The position numbers and the translations under genes were made by a program. The notes beneath the pieces were generated by a model that was not told the origin of the DNA, ran no database searches, and was given only the letters and a program-made list of their open reading frames with translations. From assembly GCA_009830035.1 (NCBI GenBank), contig SZZY01000006.1, forward strand, positions 1-64,000: 64,000 bases of DNA, given 5' to 3'. The DNA comes from Pantoea sp. Eser (GTDB taxonomy: Bacteria; Pseudomonadota; Gammaproteobacteria; Enterobacterales; Enterobacteriaceae). This document shows, one piece after another, positions 1 to 9,929 of the stretch (position 1 is the stretch's first letter; each line of letters starts with the position of its first letter).

Positions 1-73
1 TCACTGGTTCGTATGATTTCGAACCTACTTACATTACACCCGGCGCTTCGTAAGCCGGTGTGCCGTGTCAGTG

Positions 74-108
74 GAGGCGCATTATAGGGAGTTTCCGGAG
101 GCTGACAA
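74..108 (-). promoter_or_regulatory. rRNA operon P1 promoter, reading left out of the window
   Basis: On the minus strand there is a -35 TTGTCA (103-108), a 16-bp spacer and a perfect -10 TATAAT (81-86). A GC-rich discriminator (GCGCCTC) follows, and an AT-rich UP-like tract lies just upstream at about 111-135. This is the classical architecture of a stringently controlled enterobacterial rrn P1 promoter. In E. coli an rRNA operon (rrnG) lies directly downstream of clpB in the same orientation, so the 16S gene is expected just beyond base 1. The rRNA itself is not in the window. Confidence 0.82.
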
Positions 109-176
109 GTGCTAATTTAAACTTTTTAACTGAACGTTCACTTTGCGTGCAATATGACGAAAAAACAAGCAAACCA

Positions 177-224
177 GCAGCATGAAGAAAAACGGGCCTC
201 TGGCCCGTTCTTCTTCATGCTGCT
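177..224 (-). terminator. clpB terminator, long inverted repeat
   Basis: A GC stem ACGGGCC/GGCCCGT with a 3-nt loop is followed on the minus strand by TTTTTCTT, directly after the clpB stop. The stem is extended by outer arms: AGCAGCATGAAGAA pairs with its complement at 211-224, giving an almost continuous 48-bp hairpin. It separates clpB from the rRNA promoter just downstream. Confidence 0.85.
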
Positions 225-2798
225 TTACTGATGCGCGGTAATAACGTCGTTTTCCACATCCATTTCGATGGTTTTTCCGGGAACCAGCGTACCCGAGAGA
301 ATCTGCTGTGCCAGCGGGTTCTCAATCTGTTGCTGTATCGCACGTTTCAGCGGCCGCGCGCCATACACCGGATCATAACCGTTCTCACCCAACAGCTTGA
401 TCGCAGCGTCAGAGATATGCAGCTGATAGCCGCGCTCTTCCAGACGTTTGTACAACCGCTGCAGCTGAATCTGGGCAATCGACGCGATGTGTTTCTCCGC
501 CAGCGGATGGAACACCACCACTTCATCTATACGGTTAACGAACTCTGGACGGAAATGATGTCCGACCACGCCCATGACAATCTCTTTCATCTCGGCATAG
601 TTCAGATCGCCAAACCGTTCCTGAATCAAATCCGATCCGAGGTTAGAGGTCATGATTACTACGGTGTTACGGAAATCGACCGTGCGTCCCTGGCCATCCG
701 TCAGGCGGCCATCATCCAGCACTTGCAACAGGATGTTGAAAACATCCGGATGCGCTTTCTCCACCTCATCCAGCAGGATTACGGAATAAGGACGACGGCG
801 AACGGCTTCGGTCAGATAACCCCCCTCTTCATGGCCGACATAGCCCGGAGGCGCACCCACCAGCCGCGACACCGAGTGTTTTTCCATAAACTCGGACATA
901 TCGATACGCACCATCGCATCATCACTGTCGAACAGGAAGTTAGCCAGCGACTTACACAGCTCGGTCTTACCCACACCGGTTGGCCCGAGGAACAGGAACG
1001 AACCGATTGGACGGTTAGGATCTGACAAGCCCGCACGGCTACGACGAATCGCATTCGATACTGCCTCTACCGCTTCATCCTGTCCGATCATCCGGCCATG
1101 CAGATCCTGCTCCATACGCAGCAGTTTATCACGCTCACCTTCCATCATGCGTGCCACCGGAATACCGGTCCAGCGCGCCAGCACATCGGCAATCTCCACG
1201 TCGGTTACGCGGTTGCGCAGTAACTTCATGGTTTTGCCTTCTGCCTGAGTGGCTGCGGCCAGCTGTTTTTCCAGCGCCGGAATTTTACCGTACTGCAATT
1301 CAGACATCCGGGCGAGATCGCCGAGGCGACGTGCCTGCTCTAAATTCAGACGTGCCTGTTCCAGCTCGGCTTTAATGTTCTGCGTACCGGACAGCGACGC
1401 TTTTTCTGCTTTCCACTCATCTTCCAGCTCGGCGTATTCGCGCTCTTTCTGGTCAAGCTCGCTTTCCAGCATCTCAAGACGCTTAATGCTGGCGTCGTCC
1501 GCCTCTTTCTTCAGCGCCTGCTGCTCCAGCTTGAGCTGAATAATCCGGCTTTCCAGTCGATCGAGCGCTTCCGGCTTCGAGTCAATCTGCATACGAATGC
1601 TGGAAGCGGCCTCATCGATCAGGTCAATCGCTTTGTCCGGCAACTGACGATCGGCAATATAGCGATGCGACAAGGTCGCGGCCGCCACTATGGCCGGGTC
1701 AGTGATCTGCACATGGTGATGCAGTTCATAACGCTCTTTCAGACCACGCAGAATGGCGATGGTGTCTTCCACGGTGGGCTCAGCCACATAGACTTTCTGG
1801 AAACGCCGTTCCAGAGCCGCATCTTTTTCAATGTACTGACGATATTCATCGAGCGTGGTCGCGCCGACGCAGTGCAGTTCACCGCGTGCCAGCGCCGGTT
1901 TGAGCATGTTACCCGCATCCATCGCGCCGTCCGCTTTACCGGCGCCTACCATGGTGTGCAGCTCGTCAATAAACAGGATGACGTTGCCTTCCTGTTTGGA
2001 CAGGTCATTCAGCACGCCTTTCAGACGCTCTTCAAACTCACCGCGATATTTGGCACCGGCCACCAGCGCACCCATATCCAGCGCCAGTACCCGCCGCCCT
2101 TTCAGGCCTTCAGGCACTTCGCCGTTGATAATCCGCTGCGCCAGCCCTTCAACGATGGCGGTTTTACCGACACCGGGTTCACCAATCAGTACCGGGTTGT
2201 TTTTGGTCCGGCGCTGCAGAACCTGAATGGTGCGACGGATCTCTTCGTCACGGCCAATAACCGGGTCAAGCTTGCCCTTCTCAGCACGGTCGGTCAGATC
2301 GATGGTGTATTTCTTTAATGCCTGGCGCTGATCTTCAGCCCCCTGATCGTTCACGCTGTCCCCTCCACGCATTTGTTCAATAGCCTTGGTGAGTTTTCCA
2401 CTGGTTGCCCCTGCTGCTTTCAGCATATCGGCCAGTGAACCCCGTGAGTCGAGGGCCGCCAGAACAAATAATTCAGATGATATAAAGTTGTCGTTGCGCT
2501 TCTGCGCCAGTTTGTCACACAGGTTCAGTACCCGAACGAGGTCAGATGAGGGTTGCACGTCCCCTTCGCTGCCTTCCACCTGTGGCAAACGATCGATAGC
2601 CTGCTCAACCTGAGTGCGCAATGAGGCAACGTCGATACCTGCTGACGTCAATAAAGGTGAAACCGATCCGCCTTCCTGTTTAAGCAGTGTGCTCATCAGG
2701 TGCAGAGGTTCAATGAATTGGTTGTCGTGTCCCAGAGCCAGGGACTGCGCGTCGGCGAGAGCCAGTTGGAATTTGTTAGTAAGACGATCCAGACGCAT
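225..2798 (-). CDS. clpB: ATP-dependent disaggregase ClpB (Hsp104 family)
   Basis: Cytosolic AAA+ hexamer that extracts polypeptides from aggregates together with DnaK/DnaJ/GrpE. The 857 aa match E. coli ClpB in length. Order: N domain (about 1-150), NBD1 with Walker A GEPGVGKT near 206 and pore loop GAKYRGEF, a coiled-coil middle domain rich in Glu/Leu (about 410-520), NBD2 with GPTGVGKT near 605 and pore loop GYVG. The ATG at 2798 is chosen because GGGAGG stands 5 nt upstream and the protein then begins MRLDRLT as in the family; an upstream in-frame ATG lacks this. A sigma-32-type promoter precedes it. Intact, so the heat-shock system is kept. Confidence 0.97.
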   Translation of the reverse strand: MRLDRLTNKFQLALADAQSLALGHDNQFIEPLHLMSTLLKQEGGSVSPLLTSAGIDVASLRTQVEQAIDRLPQVEGSEGDVQPSSDLVRVLNLCDKLAQKRNDNFISSELFVLAALDSRGSLADMLKAAGATSGKLTKAIEQMRGGDSVNDQGAEDQRQALKKYTIDLTDRAEKGKLDPVIGRDEEIRRTIQVLQRRTKNNPVLIGEPGVGKTAIVEGLAQRIINGEVPEGLKGRRVLALDMGALVAGAKYRGEFEERLKGVLNDLSKQEGNVILFIDELHTMVGAGKADGAMDAGNMLKPALARGELHCVGATTLDEYRQYIEKDAALERRFQKVYVAEPTVEDTIAILRGLKERYELHHHVQITDPAIVAAATLSHRYIADRQLPDKAIDLIDEAASSIRMQIDSKPEALDRLESRIIQLKLEQQALKKEADDASIKRLEMLESELDQKEREYAELEDEWKAEKASLSGTQNIKAELEQARLNLEQARRLGDLARMSELQYGKIPALEKQLAAATQAEGKTMKLLRNRVTDVEIADVLARWTGIPVARMMEGERDKLLRMEQDLHGRMIGQDEAVEAVSNAIRRSRAGLSDPNRPIGSFLFLGPTGVGKTELCKSLANFLFDSDDAMVRIDMSEFMEKHSVSRLVGAPPGYVGHEEGGYLTEAVRRRPYSVILLDEVEKAHPDVFNILLQVLDDGRLTDGQGRTVDFRNTVVIMTSNLGSDLIQERFGDLNYAEMKEIVMGVVGHHFRPEFVNRIDEVVVFHPLAEKHIASIAQIQLQRLYKRLEERGYQLHISDAAIKLLGENGYDPVYGARPLKRAIQQQIENPLAQQILSGTLVPGKTIEMDVENDVITAHQ

Positions 2799-2835
2799 AA
2801 TTCCTCCCATTACAGGTCAAAATGCTACTGGAGAT

Positions 2836-2864
2836 TAAATGATGTCATCCCTCAAAATTTCAAG
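2836..2864 (-). promoter_or_regulatory. Sigma-32 (heat-shock) promoter of clpB
   Basis: Minus strand reads CTTGAAA (2858-2864), 13 bp, then CATCATTTA (2836-2844). This is close to the sigma-32 consensus CTTGAAA-N13-17-CCCCATNT. It lies about 40 bp upstream of the clpB start, where E. coli clpB has its heat-shock promoter. The assignment rests on motif and context. Confidence 0.7.
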
Positions 2865-2923
2865 GTTAATGACCTGAGATTTGAGTAAAAAATACGCTAA
2901 CTGGACCGTCTTATGGCGTAAGG

Positions 2924-3537
2924 TTATAACAGCCAGATTAAAGTTGCCATACGCCAGGTGATTCCATCGCGGCAGAACGAGAAGAAATCATCACCGTCGG
3001 TAGTAAGGTGCAACGGCTGTCGGCACTGATGGATTGCATGCCTGCGGTCTGCAGACGTAAGCGCGCCAGCTGCCAGATTATCGGCATAAAACTTCCCACC
3101 GGCTGGACGAAATGCCGCTTCAGCGCGAGGGTCCTGTGCCATAAACGCCTGACGTACCTCAGCGCCCACTTCAAACGCATCCGGACCAATCGCCGGTCCC
3201 AGCCAGGCATGAATCTGATGTGGTGGCGAATGGAACTGCTCCAGCGTGTTTTCCAGCACGCCGGCACACAATCCCCGCCAGCCCGCATGCGCCGCGGCGA
3301 CCTCGGTGCCATCCGCTGAACAGAACAGCACCGGCAGACAGTCGGCGGTAATGATCGCGCACACCACGCCTGTTCAACCAGTAACTGCCGGTTCTGTGCA
3401 ACGTGCTCTGGCTTATCCTCCACGTGCCCGCCGAGATTGAGTGCATCCCAGGGTGACAGGCTGACGCCGCCCTAGCGCTGCGTCGAGCAAGCCCGCACGC
3501 GCGCCGGTGCCAGCCATTGAGGAATAATCATCTGCAT
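2924..3537 (-). pseudogene. pgeF: Broken pgeF (yfiH), purine nucleoside phosphorylase/peptidoglycan editing factor
   Basis: The family is a laccase-domain enzyme (DUF152) reported to edit peptidoglycan precursors. Recognisable blocks: N-terminal IIPQW and CSTQR, then SLSPWDALNLGGH, VCAIITADCLPVLF with the metal-site Cys, HAGWRGL, AWLGPAIGP and a C-terminal RMATLIWLL. Lesions: an amber codon (CTAG at 3472-3475) in the segment equivalent to TRxGGVSL, and a deletion of roughly 40 codons between NRQLLVEQ and VCAIITAD that also breaks the frame. The ATG overlaps the rluD stop (TGATG), as expected for the rluD-pgeF operon. The remaining 147-codon open frame lacks the N-terminal third and is unlikely to be functional. 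Confidence 0.88.
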
Positions 3538-4514
3538 CACCAGTCCATCTGATCCTTGAGGGCCTCAGTATCGGCTTTCAGCGCTGCGATCAGATCGACC
3601 ATATCCTGCGGAATCGCTGCGTGGAACTCCATCTCGATACCGCTGATCGGGTGATACAGACGCAGCATGGTGGCGTGCAGTGCCTGACGATCAAAACCGC
3701 GAAGGGTTGCAATGAACGCATCCGATGCCCCTTTCGGCGGACGCGGACGACCACCGTAAAGCGGATCGCCCACCAGCGAATGGTTGATGTGCGACATATG
3801 CACACGGATCTGGTGAGTACGGCCGGTTTCCAGGCGCAGACGTAAACGGGTATGCGCGCGGAAATGCTCCATGATGCGGTAATGCGTCACCGCCGGCTTA
3901 CCCATCGGATGGACCGCCATGTGGGTGCGCTTAGTCGAGTGACGGCTGATAGATTCATCAACGGTGCCACCTGCGGTCATGTTACCAATCGCGACCGCTT
4001 CATATTCACGGATGATTTCGCGCATCTGCAACGATTCAACCAGGTGCGTCTGCGCCGGTACGGTCTTCGCGACCACCATCAAACCGGTGGTGTCTTTATC
4101 CAGACGGTGAACGATGCCGGCACGCGGCACATCCATAATCGCCGGATAGTGATGAAGTAAGGCGTTTAACACCGTGCCATCAGGATTGCCAGCGCCAGGG
4201 TGCACCACGAAATCACGCGGCTTGTTGATGACAATAATGTCTTCATCTTCATAAACAATGTCGAGCGGCAGAGCTTGCGGTTCCCAGCGCTGCTCTTCTT
4301 CGATCTCAGCGTTAATGGCGACCAGCTCGCCGCCCAACACTTTTTCTTTCGGTGTATCAACCATTACGCCATTTACTGTGACGCGACGATCGAGGATCCA
4401 TTCTTTTATGCGAGAACGTGAACAATCAGGGAACAATTCCGCCAAAGATTGATCTAAGCGTTGTCCGAGTTGTGATTCGAATACCGTTGCGGTGAGTTGA
4501 ACTTGTTGTGCCAT
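3537..4514 (-). CDS. rluD: 23S rRNA pseudouridine(1911/1915/1917) synthase RluD
   Basis: Makes the three pseudouridines of helix 69 of 23S rRNA, needed for normal 50S maturation and termination. 325 aa, one shorter than E. coli RluD. An N-terminal S4-like RNA-binding domain (about 16-80, SRSRIKEWILDRRVTVNG) precedes the RluA-type catalytic domain with HRLDKDTTG holding the catalytic Asp near 139, then RTHQIRVHM. First gene of a transcript continuing into the now broken pgeF; divergent from bamD. Confidence 0.97.
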   Translation of the reverse strand: MAQQVQLTATVFESQLGQRLDQSLAELFPDCSRSRIKEWILDRRVTVNGVMVDTPKEKVLGGELVAINAEIEEEQRWEPQALPLDIVYEDEDIIVINKPRDFVVHPGAGNPDGTVLNALLHHYPAIMDVPRAGIVHRLDKDTTGLMVVAKTVPAQTHLVESLQMREIIREYEAVAIGNMTAGGTVDESISRHSTKRTHMAVHPMGKPAVTHYRIMEHFRAHTRLRLRLETGRTHQIRVHMSHINHSLVGDPLYGGRPRPPKGASDAFIATLRGFDRQALHATMLRLYHPISGIEMEFHAAIPQDMVDLIAALKADTEALKDQMDW

Positions 4515-4644
4515 ATACAGCTTCTCCGTTAACGTTGTTTTTTCACGGCGATGCCGTTTAATATAATGTGCTATCGTACTTGGTCATTACCGCGAGCTAT
4601 ACGGACAGCTTCCGCCATAACATTTTGAGGATAATCACTTCGTC

Positions 4645-5376
4645 ATGACGCGTATGAAACATCTGGTGGCTGCTGCCACACTGAGCCTAGCACTTGTTGG
4701 TTGTTCCGGCTCAAATGACGCGGTACCGGACAGCCCGCCTTCTGAAATTTATGATACAGCGCAGCAAAAGCTGCAGGACGGTAACTTTAAAGCCGCGATT
4801 AAGCAACTGGAAGCGCTGGATAATCGTTATCCGTTCGGTCCTTATTCGCAGCAGGTTCAGCTGGATTTAATCTACGCGTACTATAAAAATGCCGATCTGC
4901 CCCTGGCGCAGGCTGCCATCGCTCGCTTCATGCGTCTGAACCCGACGCATCCGAACATTGACTATGTCATCTACATGAAAGGTCTGACGGACATGGCGCT
5001 GGATGATTCGGCGCTGCAGGGCTTTTTTGGTATCGATCGGTCTGACCGCGATCCGAAGCACGCTCGTGATGCTTTCCGCGACTTCTCTCAGCTGCTGCGC
5101 GGTTACCCGAAAAGCCAGTATGCGGCTGATGCTCAGAAACGCGTGGTCTATCTGAAAGATCGTCTGGCCAAATATGAGCTTTCAGTGGCGCAATTCTATA
5201 CTAAGCGTGAGGCTTATGTCGCGGTTGTTAACCGGGTAGAAGGCATGATACGCGATTATCCGGATACGCAGGCGACACATGACGCGCTGCCGTTGATGGA
5301 AAATGCTTACCGTCATCTGCAGCTGAACGCTGAAGCAGATAAAGTGGCGAAAATCATTGCAGCGAACAGTAACTGA
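4645..5376 (+). CDS. bamD: Outer-membrane assembly lipoprotein BamD
   Basis: Essential lipoprotein of the BAM complex that inserts beta-barrel proteins with BamA. 243 aa. A signal peptide ends in lipobox LVGC (lipidated Cys about 20); a tetratricopeptide-like helical region follows (for example [21 protein letters not shown] and [16 protein letters not shown]). Nearly collinear with E. coli BamD to its C-terminal [10 protein letters not shown]. Divergent from rluD and followed by a strong terminator, so probably monocistronic. One Leu codon contains CCTAG (4686-4690), see the Dcm finding. Confidence 0.97.
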   Translation: MTRMKHLVAAATLSLALVGCSGSNDAVPDSPPSEIYDTAQQKLQDGNFKAAIKQLEALDNRYPFGPYSQQVQLDLIYAYYKNADLPLAQAAIARFMRLNPTHPNIDYVIYMKGLTDMALDDSALQGFFGIDRSDRDPKHARDAFRDFSQLLRGYPKSQYAADAQKRVVYLKDRLAKYELSVAQFYTKREAYVAVVNRVEGMIRDYPDTQATHDALPLMENAYRHLQLNAEADKVAKIIAANSN

Positions 5377-5396
5377 TGGTCTGTTGATTATCGGCC

Positions 5397-5431
5397 ATAA
5401 AAAAGCAGCCTGAATGGGCTGCTTTTTTATG
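5397..5431 (+). terminator. bamD terminator
   Basis: AAAGCAGCC, short loop, GGCTGCTTTTTTA, about 20 bp after the bamD stop. Confidence 0.85.
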
Positions 5432-5574
5432 CTTATTGCGTAACCAGTCACAGATATTTGCTGGCAGGTTAGCTCATCAAGAATGCCGCGAGAATCGCTT
5501 CGCTTCAAGGCTTTTCGGCCACATTCTCTGCCTTTCTCACAAATTGTCTGACTTAACAAAAAGTGACATTTTTT

Positions 5575-5590
5575 CGTGATCAAAATCACG
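5575..5590. promoter_or_regulatory. CRP-like operator upstream of raiA
   Basis: The 16-bp palindrome CGTGATCAAAATCACG contains GTGA-N6-TCAC, the CRP half-site pair, about 70 bp before the raiA start. It is centred about 40 bp before a plausible start point downstream of TATGCT (5612-5617). Stationary-phase and cAMP control would suit raiA. Motif-based inference only. Confidence 0.55.
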
Positions 5591-5654
5591 CAATTAACCC
5601 TTTATCGCGCTATGCTGGACCTACCAAGACGGAAATGACAGAGAGGTAAGACTG

Positions 5655-5990
5655 ATGATCCTGAACATTACCAGCAAACAAATGGAAATCACTGCGGCAA
5701 TCCGCAACCATGTTGAAGACCGTCTCGCCAAGCTTGAAAAATGGCAAACCGACCTAATTAATCCCCATATCGTCTTGTCCAAAGAGCCCAAAGAATTTGC
5801 GGCCGATGCCACCATTAATACGCCTAACGGGACGCTGGTGGCCAGTGCCAAACACGAGGATATGTACACCGCTATCAACGATCTGATCGCCAAGCTCGAG
5901 CGCCAGCTGAATAAAGTACAGCATAAATCTGAAGCGCGCCGCGCCAGTGCCAGCGTGAAAGACATTATCCCCGCTGACGAACAATCCTGA
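5655..5990 (+). CDS. raiA: Ribosome-associated inhibitor RaiA (protein Y, hibernation factor)
   Basis: Binds the 30S decoding channel in cold or stationary phase and blocks translation, opposing 100S dimer formation. 111 aa, beta-alpha-beta-beta-beta-alpha fold with conserved ITSKQMEIT at the N-terminus, [13 protein letters not shown] near 30-45 and [13 protein letters not shown] near 75-90. Start preceded by AGAGAGGTAAG. Sits between bamD and pheLA as in E. coli, with its own terminator. Confidence 0.96.
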   Translation: MILNITSKQMEITAAIRNHVEDRLAKLEKWQTDLINPHIVLSKEPKEFAADATINTPNGTLVASAKHEDMYTAINDLIAKLERQLNKVQHKSEARRASASVKDIIPADEQS

Positions 5991-5998
5991 CCTGATTC

Positions 5999-6029
5999 GG
6001 TTAACGCGCCTGCGGGCGCGTTTTTTATT
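5999..6029 (+). terminator. raiA terminator
   Basis: AACGCGCCTGCGGGCGCGTTTTTTATT: 7-bp GC stem and a T run. The last T residues merge with the TTGACA of the next promoter. Confidence 0.88.
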
Positions 6030-6056
6030 GACAGCTTTAAATCAGTACGGTTACTC
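6028..6056 (+). promoter_or_regulatory. pheLA promoter
   Basis: A perfect -35 TTGACA (6028-6033), 17-bp spacer and a weak -10 TTACTC (6051-6056). The position and flanks match the E. coli pheA promoter. The -35 overlaps the T run of the raiA terminator. Confidence 0.68.
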
Positions 6057-6084
6057 TCAGAACACACTTTTTTCGGACATACTT

Positions 6085-6132
6085 ATGAAACATGACCTGT
6101 TTTTCTCCGCTTTCTTTTTTACCTTCCCCTGA
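6085..6132 (+). CDS. pheL: pheA leader peptide PheL
   Basis: A 15-codon ORF MKHDLFFSAFFFTFP with six Phe residues, five of them in two clusters, ending in TGA. It is the counterpart of the E. coli MKH...FFF leader. Ribosome stalling at Phe codons when Phe-tRNA is scarce sets the fate of the downstream attenuator. Confidence 0.95.
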   Translation: MKHDLFFSAFFFTFP

Positions 6133-6134
6133 AC

Positions 6135-6207
6135 GGGAGGCCATTCGTCGTGTGAAAACGAAAGCGAAGACGAACAACAAAGCCTCCCAACCGGGAGGCT
6201 TTTTTAT
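6135..6207 (+). promoter_or_regulatory. pheA transcription attenuator
   Basis: The terminator stem AGCCTCCC/GGGAGGCT (6181-6200) is followed by a T run. The upstream GGGAGGCC (6135-6142) can instead pair with GCCTCCC to form an antiterminator. TTCGTC (about 6145) and GACGAA (about 6169) can form the protective first hairpin. Together with PheL this is a complete Phe-tRNA-sensing attenuator. Confidence 0.9.
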
Positions 6208-6230
6208 TGGACAGCTTACAGGTGAGCCTT

Positions 6231-7394
6231 ATGAATCCCGACAACCCACTGCTGGCGCTACGCGATAAAATCAGCGCAGTTGATCAAAAACTCCTGACGC
6301 TTTTAGCCGAACGCCGCCTGCTGGCAGTGGAAGTTGCGCAGGCCAAACTGGCCACCCACCGCCCGATTCGCGACATCGAACGTGAGCGAGCGCTGCTGGA
6401 AAACCTGATTGTGCTGGGCAAAGCGCATAATCTGGATGCGCATTACATCACCCGGCTGTTTCAGCTGGTGATCGAAGACTCGGTATTAACCCAGCAGGCG
6501 CTATTGCAAAAAAACCTGAATCATCCTCATGCCCATGCGGCACGCATCGCTTTTCTCGGCCCCAAAGGCTCTTACTCGCATCTGGCGGCGCGCAAATATG
6601 CCGCCCGGCATTTCGACAATATGGTTGAATGCGGTTGTCTGAAGTTTCACGACATTATCAAACAGGTAGAGAACGGCGCAGCAGATTATGCGGTGATGCC
6701 GATTGAAAACACCAGTTCAGGTTCAATCAATGATGTCTACGATTTGCTGCAGCAGACCAGCTTATCGATCGTCGGGGAAATGACGCTGCCGATTGACCAC
6801 TGCGTACTGGTCAATGGCCCTACTGACTTGCAGCAGATCGAGACGGTCTACAGCCATCCTCAGCCGTTCCAGCAGTGCAGCCAGTTCATTAATCGATTCC
6901 CGCACTGGAAAATCGAATATACTGAAAGCACCGCAGCAGCGATGGAGAAAGTGGCGGCGCTTAACTCACCGAAAGTGGCGGCACTGGGCAGTGAAGCCGG
7001 CGGCGAGCTCTACCAGCTGCAGGTGCTGGAGCGTAACCTGGCGAATCAGCAGCAAAACCACACCCGCTTTATCGTGCTGGCACGCAAAGCGATCGAGGTT
7101 TCTGACCAGGTTCCGGCCAAAACGACGCTGATCATGGCAACCGGTCAGCAGGCCGGTGCGCTGGTTGATGCCTTACTGGTGCTGCGCCAGCATAATCTGA
7201 TTATGAGCAAGCTGGAGTCGCGGCCGATTAACGGCAACCCATGGGAAGAGATGTTTTATATCGACGTTCAGGGCAACCTGCAGTCGGAAAGAATGCAGCA
7301 GGCGCTACAGGAGCTGCAGACCATGACCCGTTCACTGAAGGTGCTCGGCTGCTATCCCAGTGAGAATGTGGTGCCGGTGGAACCGGGAGAATAG
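6231..7394 (+). CDS. pheA: Bifunctional chorismate mutase/prephenate dehydratase (P-protein)
   Basis: Converts chorismate to prephenate and then phenylpyruvate in Phe synthesis. 387 aa. AroQ chorismate mutase at 1-95 ([25 protein letters not shown]), prephenate dehydratase about 105-285 ([28 protein letters not shown]), C-terminal ACT regulatory domain with [15 protein letters not shown] for Phe feedback. Start at ATG 6231 follows AGGTGAG; an in-frame ATG 24 bp upstream lies in the attenuator T run and is unlikely. Controlled by the PheL attenuator. Confidence 0.97.
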   Translation: MNPDNPLLALRDKISAVDQKLLTLLAERRLLAVEVAQAKLATHRPIRDIERERALLENLIVLGKAHNLDAHYITRLFQLVIEDSVLTQQALLQKNLNHPHAHAARIAFLGPKGSYSHLAARKYAARHFDNMVECGCLKFHDIIKQVENGAADYAVMPIENTSSGSINDVYDLLQQTSLSIVGEMTLPIDHCVLVNGPTDLQQIETVYSHPQPFQQCSQFINRFPHWKIEYTESTAAAMEKVAALNSPKVAALGSEAGGELYQLQVLERNLANQQQNHTRFIVLARKAIEVSDQVPAKTTLIMATGQQAGALVDALLVLRQHNLIMSKLESRPINGNPWEEMFYIDVQGNLQSERMQQALQELQTMTRSLKVLGCYPSENVVPVEPGE

Positions 7395-7395
7395 A

Positions 7396-7426
7396 CAAAA
7401 AAGGCATCCAGTGGGATGCCTTTCTG
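7396..7426. terminator. Bidirectional terminator between pheA and tyrA
   Basis: AAAAAAGGCATCC, 4-nt loop, GGATGCCTTTC: T runs on both sides serve the convergent pheA and tyrA. Confidence 0.85.
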
Positions 7427-7427
7427 T

Positions 7428-8549
7428 TTAAGGACGACTGTCGTTCGCCGAACGCAATAAGCTGCGACTTTCAACCAAGAAGCGCTTCGCGTGATCGCCA
7501 AACCAGTGTTCGACCCGATTGAAGCTGGCGATAAATGCCTGCTTATCACCCTGTTCCAGCAAGGCAATCGCCTCACCGAAGCGCTGGTAATAACGCTTAA
7601 TCAGCGCCAAGTTGCTCTCTGACGACATGATGATGTCAGCATAGAGCTGCGGATCCTGGGCAAATAATCGGCCGACCATCGCCAGCTCCAGCCGGTAGAT
7701 CGGTGACGACAGCGCCAGCAGCTGATCGAGGTTAACGTTCTCTTCCGCTAAATGCAGGCCGTAAGCAAAGGTCGCGAAGTGACGCAGCGCCTGAATGAAT
7801 GCCATACTCTGATCGTGCTCAACCGCACTGATACGATGTAAGCGCGCGCCCCAGACCTGAATCTGCTCCAGAAACCACTGATAGGCTTCGGGCTGACGGC
7901 CATCACACCAGACCACTACCTGCTTTGCCAGGCTGCCGCTGTCCGGGCCAAACATCGGATGCAGACCCAGCACCGGACCGCTATGAGCAGCCAGCATTGC
8001 CTGCAAAGGCCGGTTCTTCACCGATGCCAGATCGACCAGAATACAATCCTCTGGCAGCGGCGGCAGTTGGGCAATAACCTGTTCGGTTAAATGAATCGGT
8101 ACGCTAATGATCACCATGCCAGCATCGCTGAGTAAACTCTCCGCCTGTGGCCAGTCATCTTTATCCAGCGTTTTCACCATATAGCCCGACAGCCGCAGCA
8201 TTTTCTCAAACAGCCGCCCCATCTGCCCGTTACCGCCAACGATCACCACCCGCCGCAGTTCAGGACACAACGTTTTGAAGCCTTTGTTGTTCTCGCTGGT
8301 ATAGGATTCGCGCATCACCCGACGCAGCACATCCTCAATCAGATCCGGCGGGACACCGAGCGCTTCAGCTTCTTTACGGCGTGAGGCCAGCATAGAGGCC
8401 TCGCGCTCAGGGACATAAATCGGCAGTCCATAACGGCTCTTGACTTCGCCCACCTCGGCGACCAGTTCAAGCCGTCTGGCCAGCAGGTCAAGCAGCGCCT
8501 TATCGACACTATCAATTTGATCGCGTAACGCGCTTAGTTCAGCCACCAT
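7428..8549 (-). CDS. tyrA: Bifunctional chorismate mutase/prephenate dehydrogenase (T-protein)
   Basis: Converts chorismate via prephenate to 4-hydroxyphenylpyruvate, the Tyr branch. 373 aa, as E. coli TyrA. N-terminal AroQ mutase (1-90, [16 protein letters not shown]), NAD-binding [13 protein letters not shown] near 102, then the all-helical dehydrogenase domain. It lies 5 bp downstream of aroF, so aroF-tyrA is one operon under TyrR control. Confidence 0.97.
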   Translation of the reverse strand: MVAELSALRDQIDSVDKALLDLLARRLELVAEVGEVKSRYGLPIYVPEREASMLASRRKEAEALGVPPDLIEDVLRRVMRESYTSENNKGFKTLCPELRRVVIVGGNGQMGRLFEKMLRLSGYMVKTLDKDDWPQAESLLSDAGMVIISVPIHLTEQVIAQLPPLPEDCILVDLASVKNRPLQAMLAAHSGPVLGLHPMFGPDSGSLAKQVVVWCDGRQPEAYQWFLEQIQVWGARLHRISAVEHDQSMAFIQALRHFATFAYGLHLAEENVNLDQLLALSSPIYRLELAMVGRLFAQDPQLYADIIMSSESNLALIKRYYQRFGEAIALLEQGDKQAFIASFNRVEHWFGDHAKRFLVESRSLLRSANDSRP

Positions 8550-8554
8550 TGCTC

Positions 8555-9634
8555 TTACACCTCGTGTGACAGACGCGCCGACAGCACTCCCTGCAAATCC
8601 TGATGCATCTCACGCAGCAACGTTTCAGTGACGTCCCAGTTGATGCAGGCATCGGTGACAGAGACGCCATATTTCATTTCACTGCGTGGCTGCTCAGAAG
8701 ACTGGTTACCTTCATTGATGTGACTTTCCAGCATCAAACCAATAATTGAACGGTTTCCATCTTTGATCTGGGCGATAGCGGATTCCGCTACGCCAGGCTG
8801 ACGGAGGTAGTCTTTATTAGAGTTACCATGGCTGCAATCTATCATTAAGGCCGGACGCAGTCCCGCCTTGAGCATCTCTTTTTCACATTGCGTAACATCT
8901 TCCGGGCCGTAGTTAGGCGCTTTGCCGCCGCGCAGAATGACGTGTCCATCCGGATTGCCCTGCGTCTGCAGCAGGCAAACCTGCCCCGCCTGATTGATGC
9001 CGACAAAGCGGTGCGGCATTGAAGCTGCGCGCATCGCATTAATCGCGGTGCCCAAGCTGCCGTCGGTGCCATTTTTGAAGCCCACCGGCATCGACAGGCC
9101 AGAGGCCATTTCACGGTGCGTCTGTGATTCAGTGGTACGCGCACCGATGGCTGACCAGCTGAACAGATCGCCAAGGTACTGCGGGCTGTTGGGATCCAGC
9201 GCTTCTGTCGCCAGCGGTAACCCCATCTCAACCAGATTCACCAGCAGCTTACGGGCAATGTGCAGACCTGCTTCCATATCAAATGAGTTATCCATGTAAG
9301 GATCGTTTATCAACCCTTTCCAGCCGACAGTGGTACGGGGTTTTTCAAAGTAGACGCGCATCACGAGATACAGCTGATCCTTCAACTGTTCAGACAGAGT
9401 TTGCAAACGACGAGCATAATCCAGAGCCGCTTCGGTATCGTGGATTGAACAAGGTCCGCACACTACCAGCAGGCGAGGATTGCGGCCGGCAATGATGTCG
9501 GAGATAGTCTGACGAGAGGCAGCAACCTGAGCCTGTTGCTCAGCGGTCAGCGGAAATTTTGCTTTCAGCTCTTCCGGGGTAATAAGTACCTGCTCGTCGG
9601 CGATATGCACATTGTTCAGCGCGTCTTTTTGCAT
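8555..9634 (-). CDS. aroF: 3-deoxy-7-phosphoheptulonate synthase, Tyr-sensitive isozyme
   Basis: First step of the shikimate pathway (PEP plus erythrose 4-phosphate), metal dependent. 359 aa against 356 in E. coli. Motifs: [10 protein letters not shown] near 60, [18 protein letters not shown] near 95-110, SHGNSNKDY near 270. The AroF identity rests on operon position with tyrA, the upstream TyrR boxes and overall similarity; AroG and AroH lie elsewhere in relatives. Confidence 0.96.
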   Translation of the reverse strand: MQKDALNNVHIADEQVLITPEELKAKFPLTAEQQAQVAASRQTISDIIAGRNPRLLVVCGPCSIHDTEAALDYARRLQTLSEQLKDQLYLVMRVYFEKPRTTVGWKGLINDPYMDNSFDMEAGLHIARKLLVNLVEMGLPLATEALDPNSPQYLGDLFSWSAIGARTTESQTHREMASGLSMPVGFKNGTDGSLGTAINAMRAASMPHRFVGINQAGQVCLLQTQGNPDGHVILRGGKAPNYGPEDVTQCEKEMLKAGLRPALMIDCSHGNSNKDYLRQPGVAESAIAQIKDGNRSIIGLMLESHINEGNQSSEQPRSEMKYGVSVTDACINWDVTETLLREMHQDLQGVLSARLSHEV

Positions 9635-9693
9635 GATGGCGATCCTTTTTGCTCGTGTTTGCGGTCATGGGATCCTCATGGAGGATGGAGCAC

Positions 9694-9722
9694 ACTGTAT
9701 CACAGCGAATACATGACACAAC
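9694..9722 (-). promoter_or_regulatory. aroF-tyrA promoter region
   Basis: Minus strand shows TTGTGT (about 9717-9722) and TACAGT (about 9695-9700) with a 16-bp spacer, upstream of the 5' leader. The adjoining weak TyrR box corresponds in position to the E. coli aroF promoter-proximal box. Hexamers are imperfect. Confidence 0.45.
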
Positions 9723-9728
9723 CATAAA

Positions 9729-9746
9729 CGTACACTTTTATTATAT
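9729..9746. promoter_or_regulatory. Weak TyrR box, aroF proximal
   Basis: The minus strand ATATAATAAAAGTGTACG resembles the promoter-proximal TyrR box of E. coli aroF. It keeps the GTACG right half but not the TGTAAA left half. Confidence 0.5.
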
Positions 9747-9840
9747 TATCGCCATTGTTAGACACTACACCATAAAATAAAAATACTTATAAATATCAAA
9801 AACATAAATTAAATCGGCGGAGTCACCAACCTCATTCATT

Positions 9841-9858
9841 TGTACACTTTAATTTACA
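9841..9858. promoter_or_regulatory. Strong TyrR box
   Basis: TGTACACTTTAATTTACA matches TGTAAA-N6-TTTACA at 11 of 12 fixed positions. It stands between divergent aroF and the acetyltransferase gene, about 200 bp from the aroF start, and is the best TyrR operator in the window. A strong and a weak box in tandem fits Tyr-dependent hexamer repression. Confidence 0.78.
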
Positions 9859-9929
9859 CCACTAAGTGTTGTGTTCCCGCACGTCGCTGGCAGAATGAAG
9901 TCATCAATCTGACGACTCCCGAGCGTGCT

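Noticed and set aside
231..1025. 264-codon plus-strand frame opposite clpB
   Set aside because: Antisense to the highly conserved second nucleotide-binding domain of ClpB; no family resemblance.
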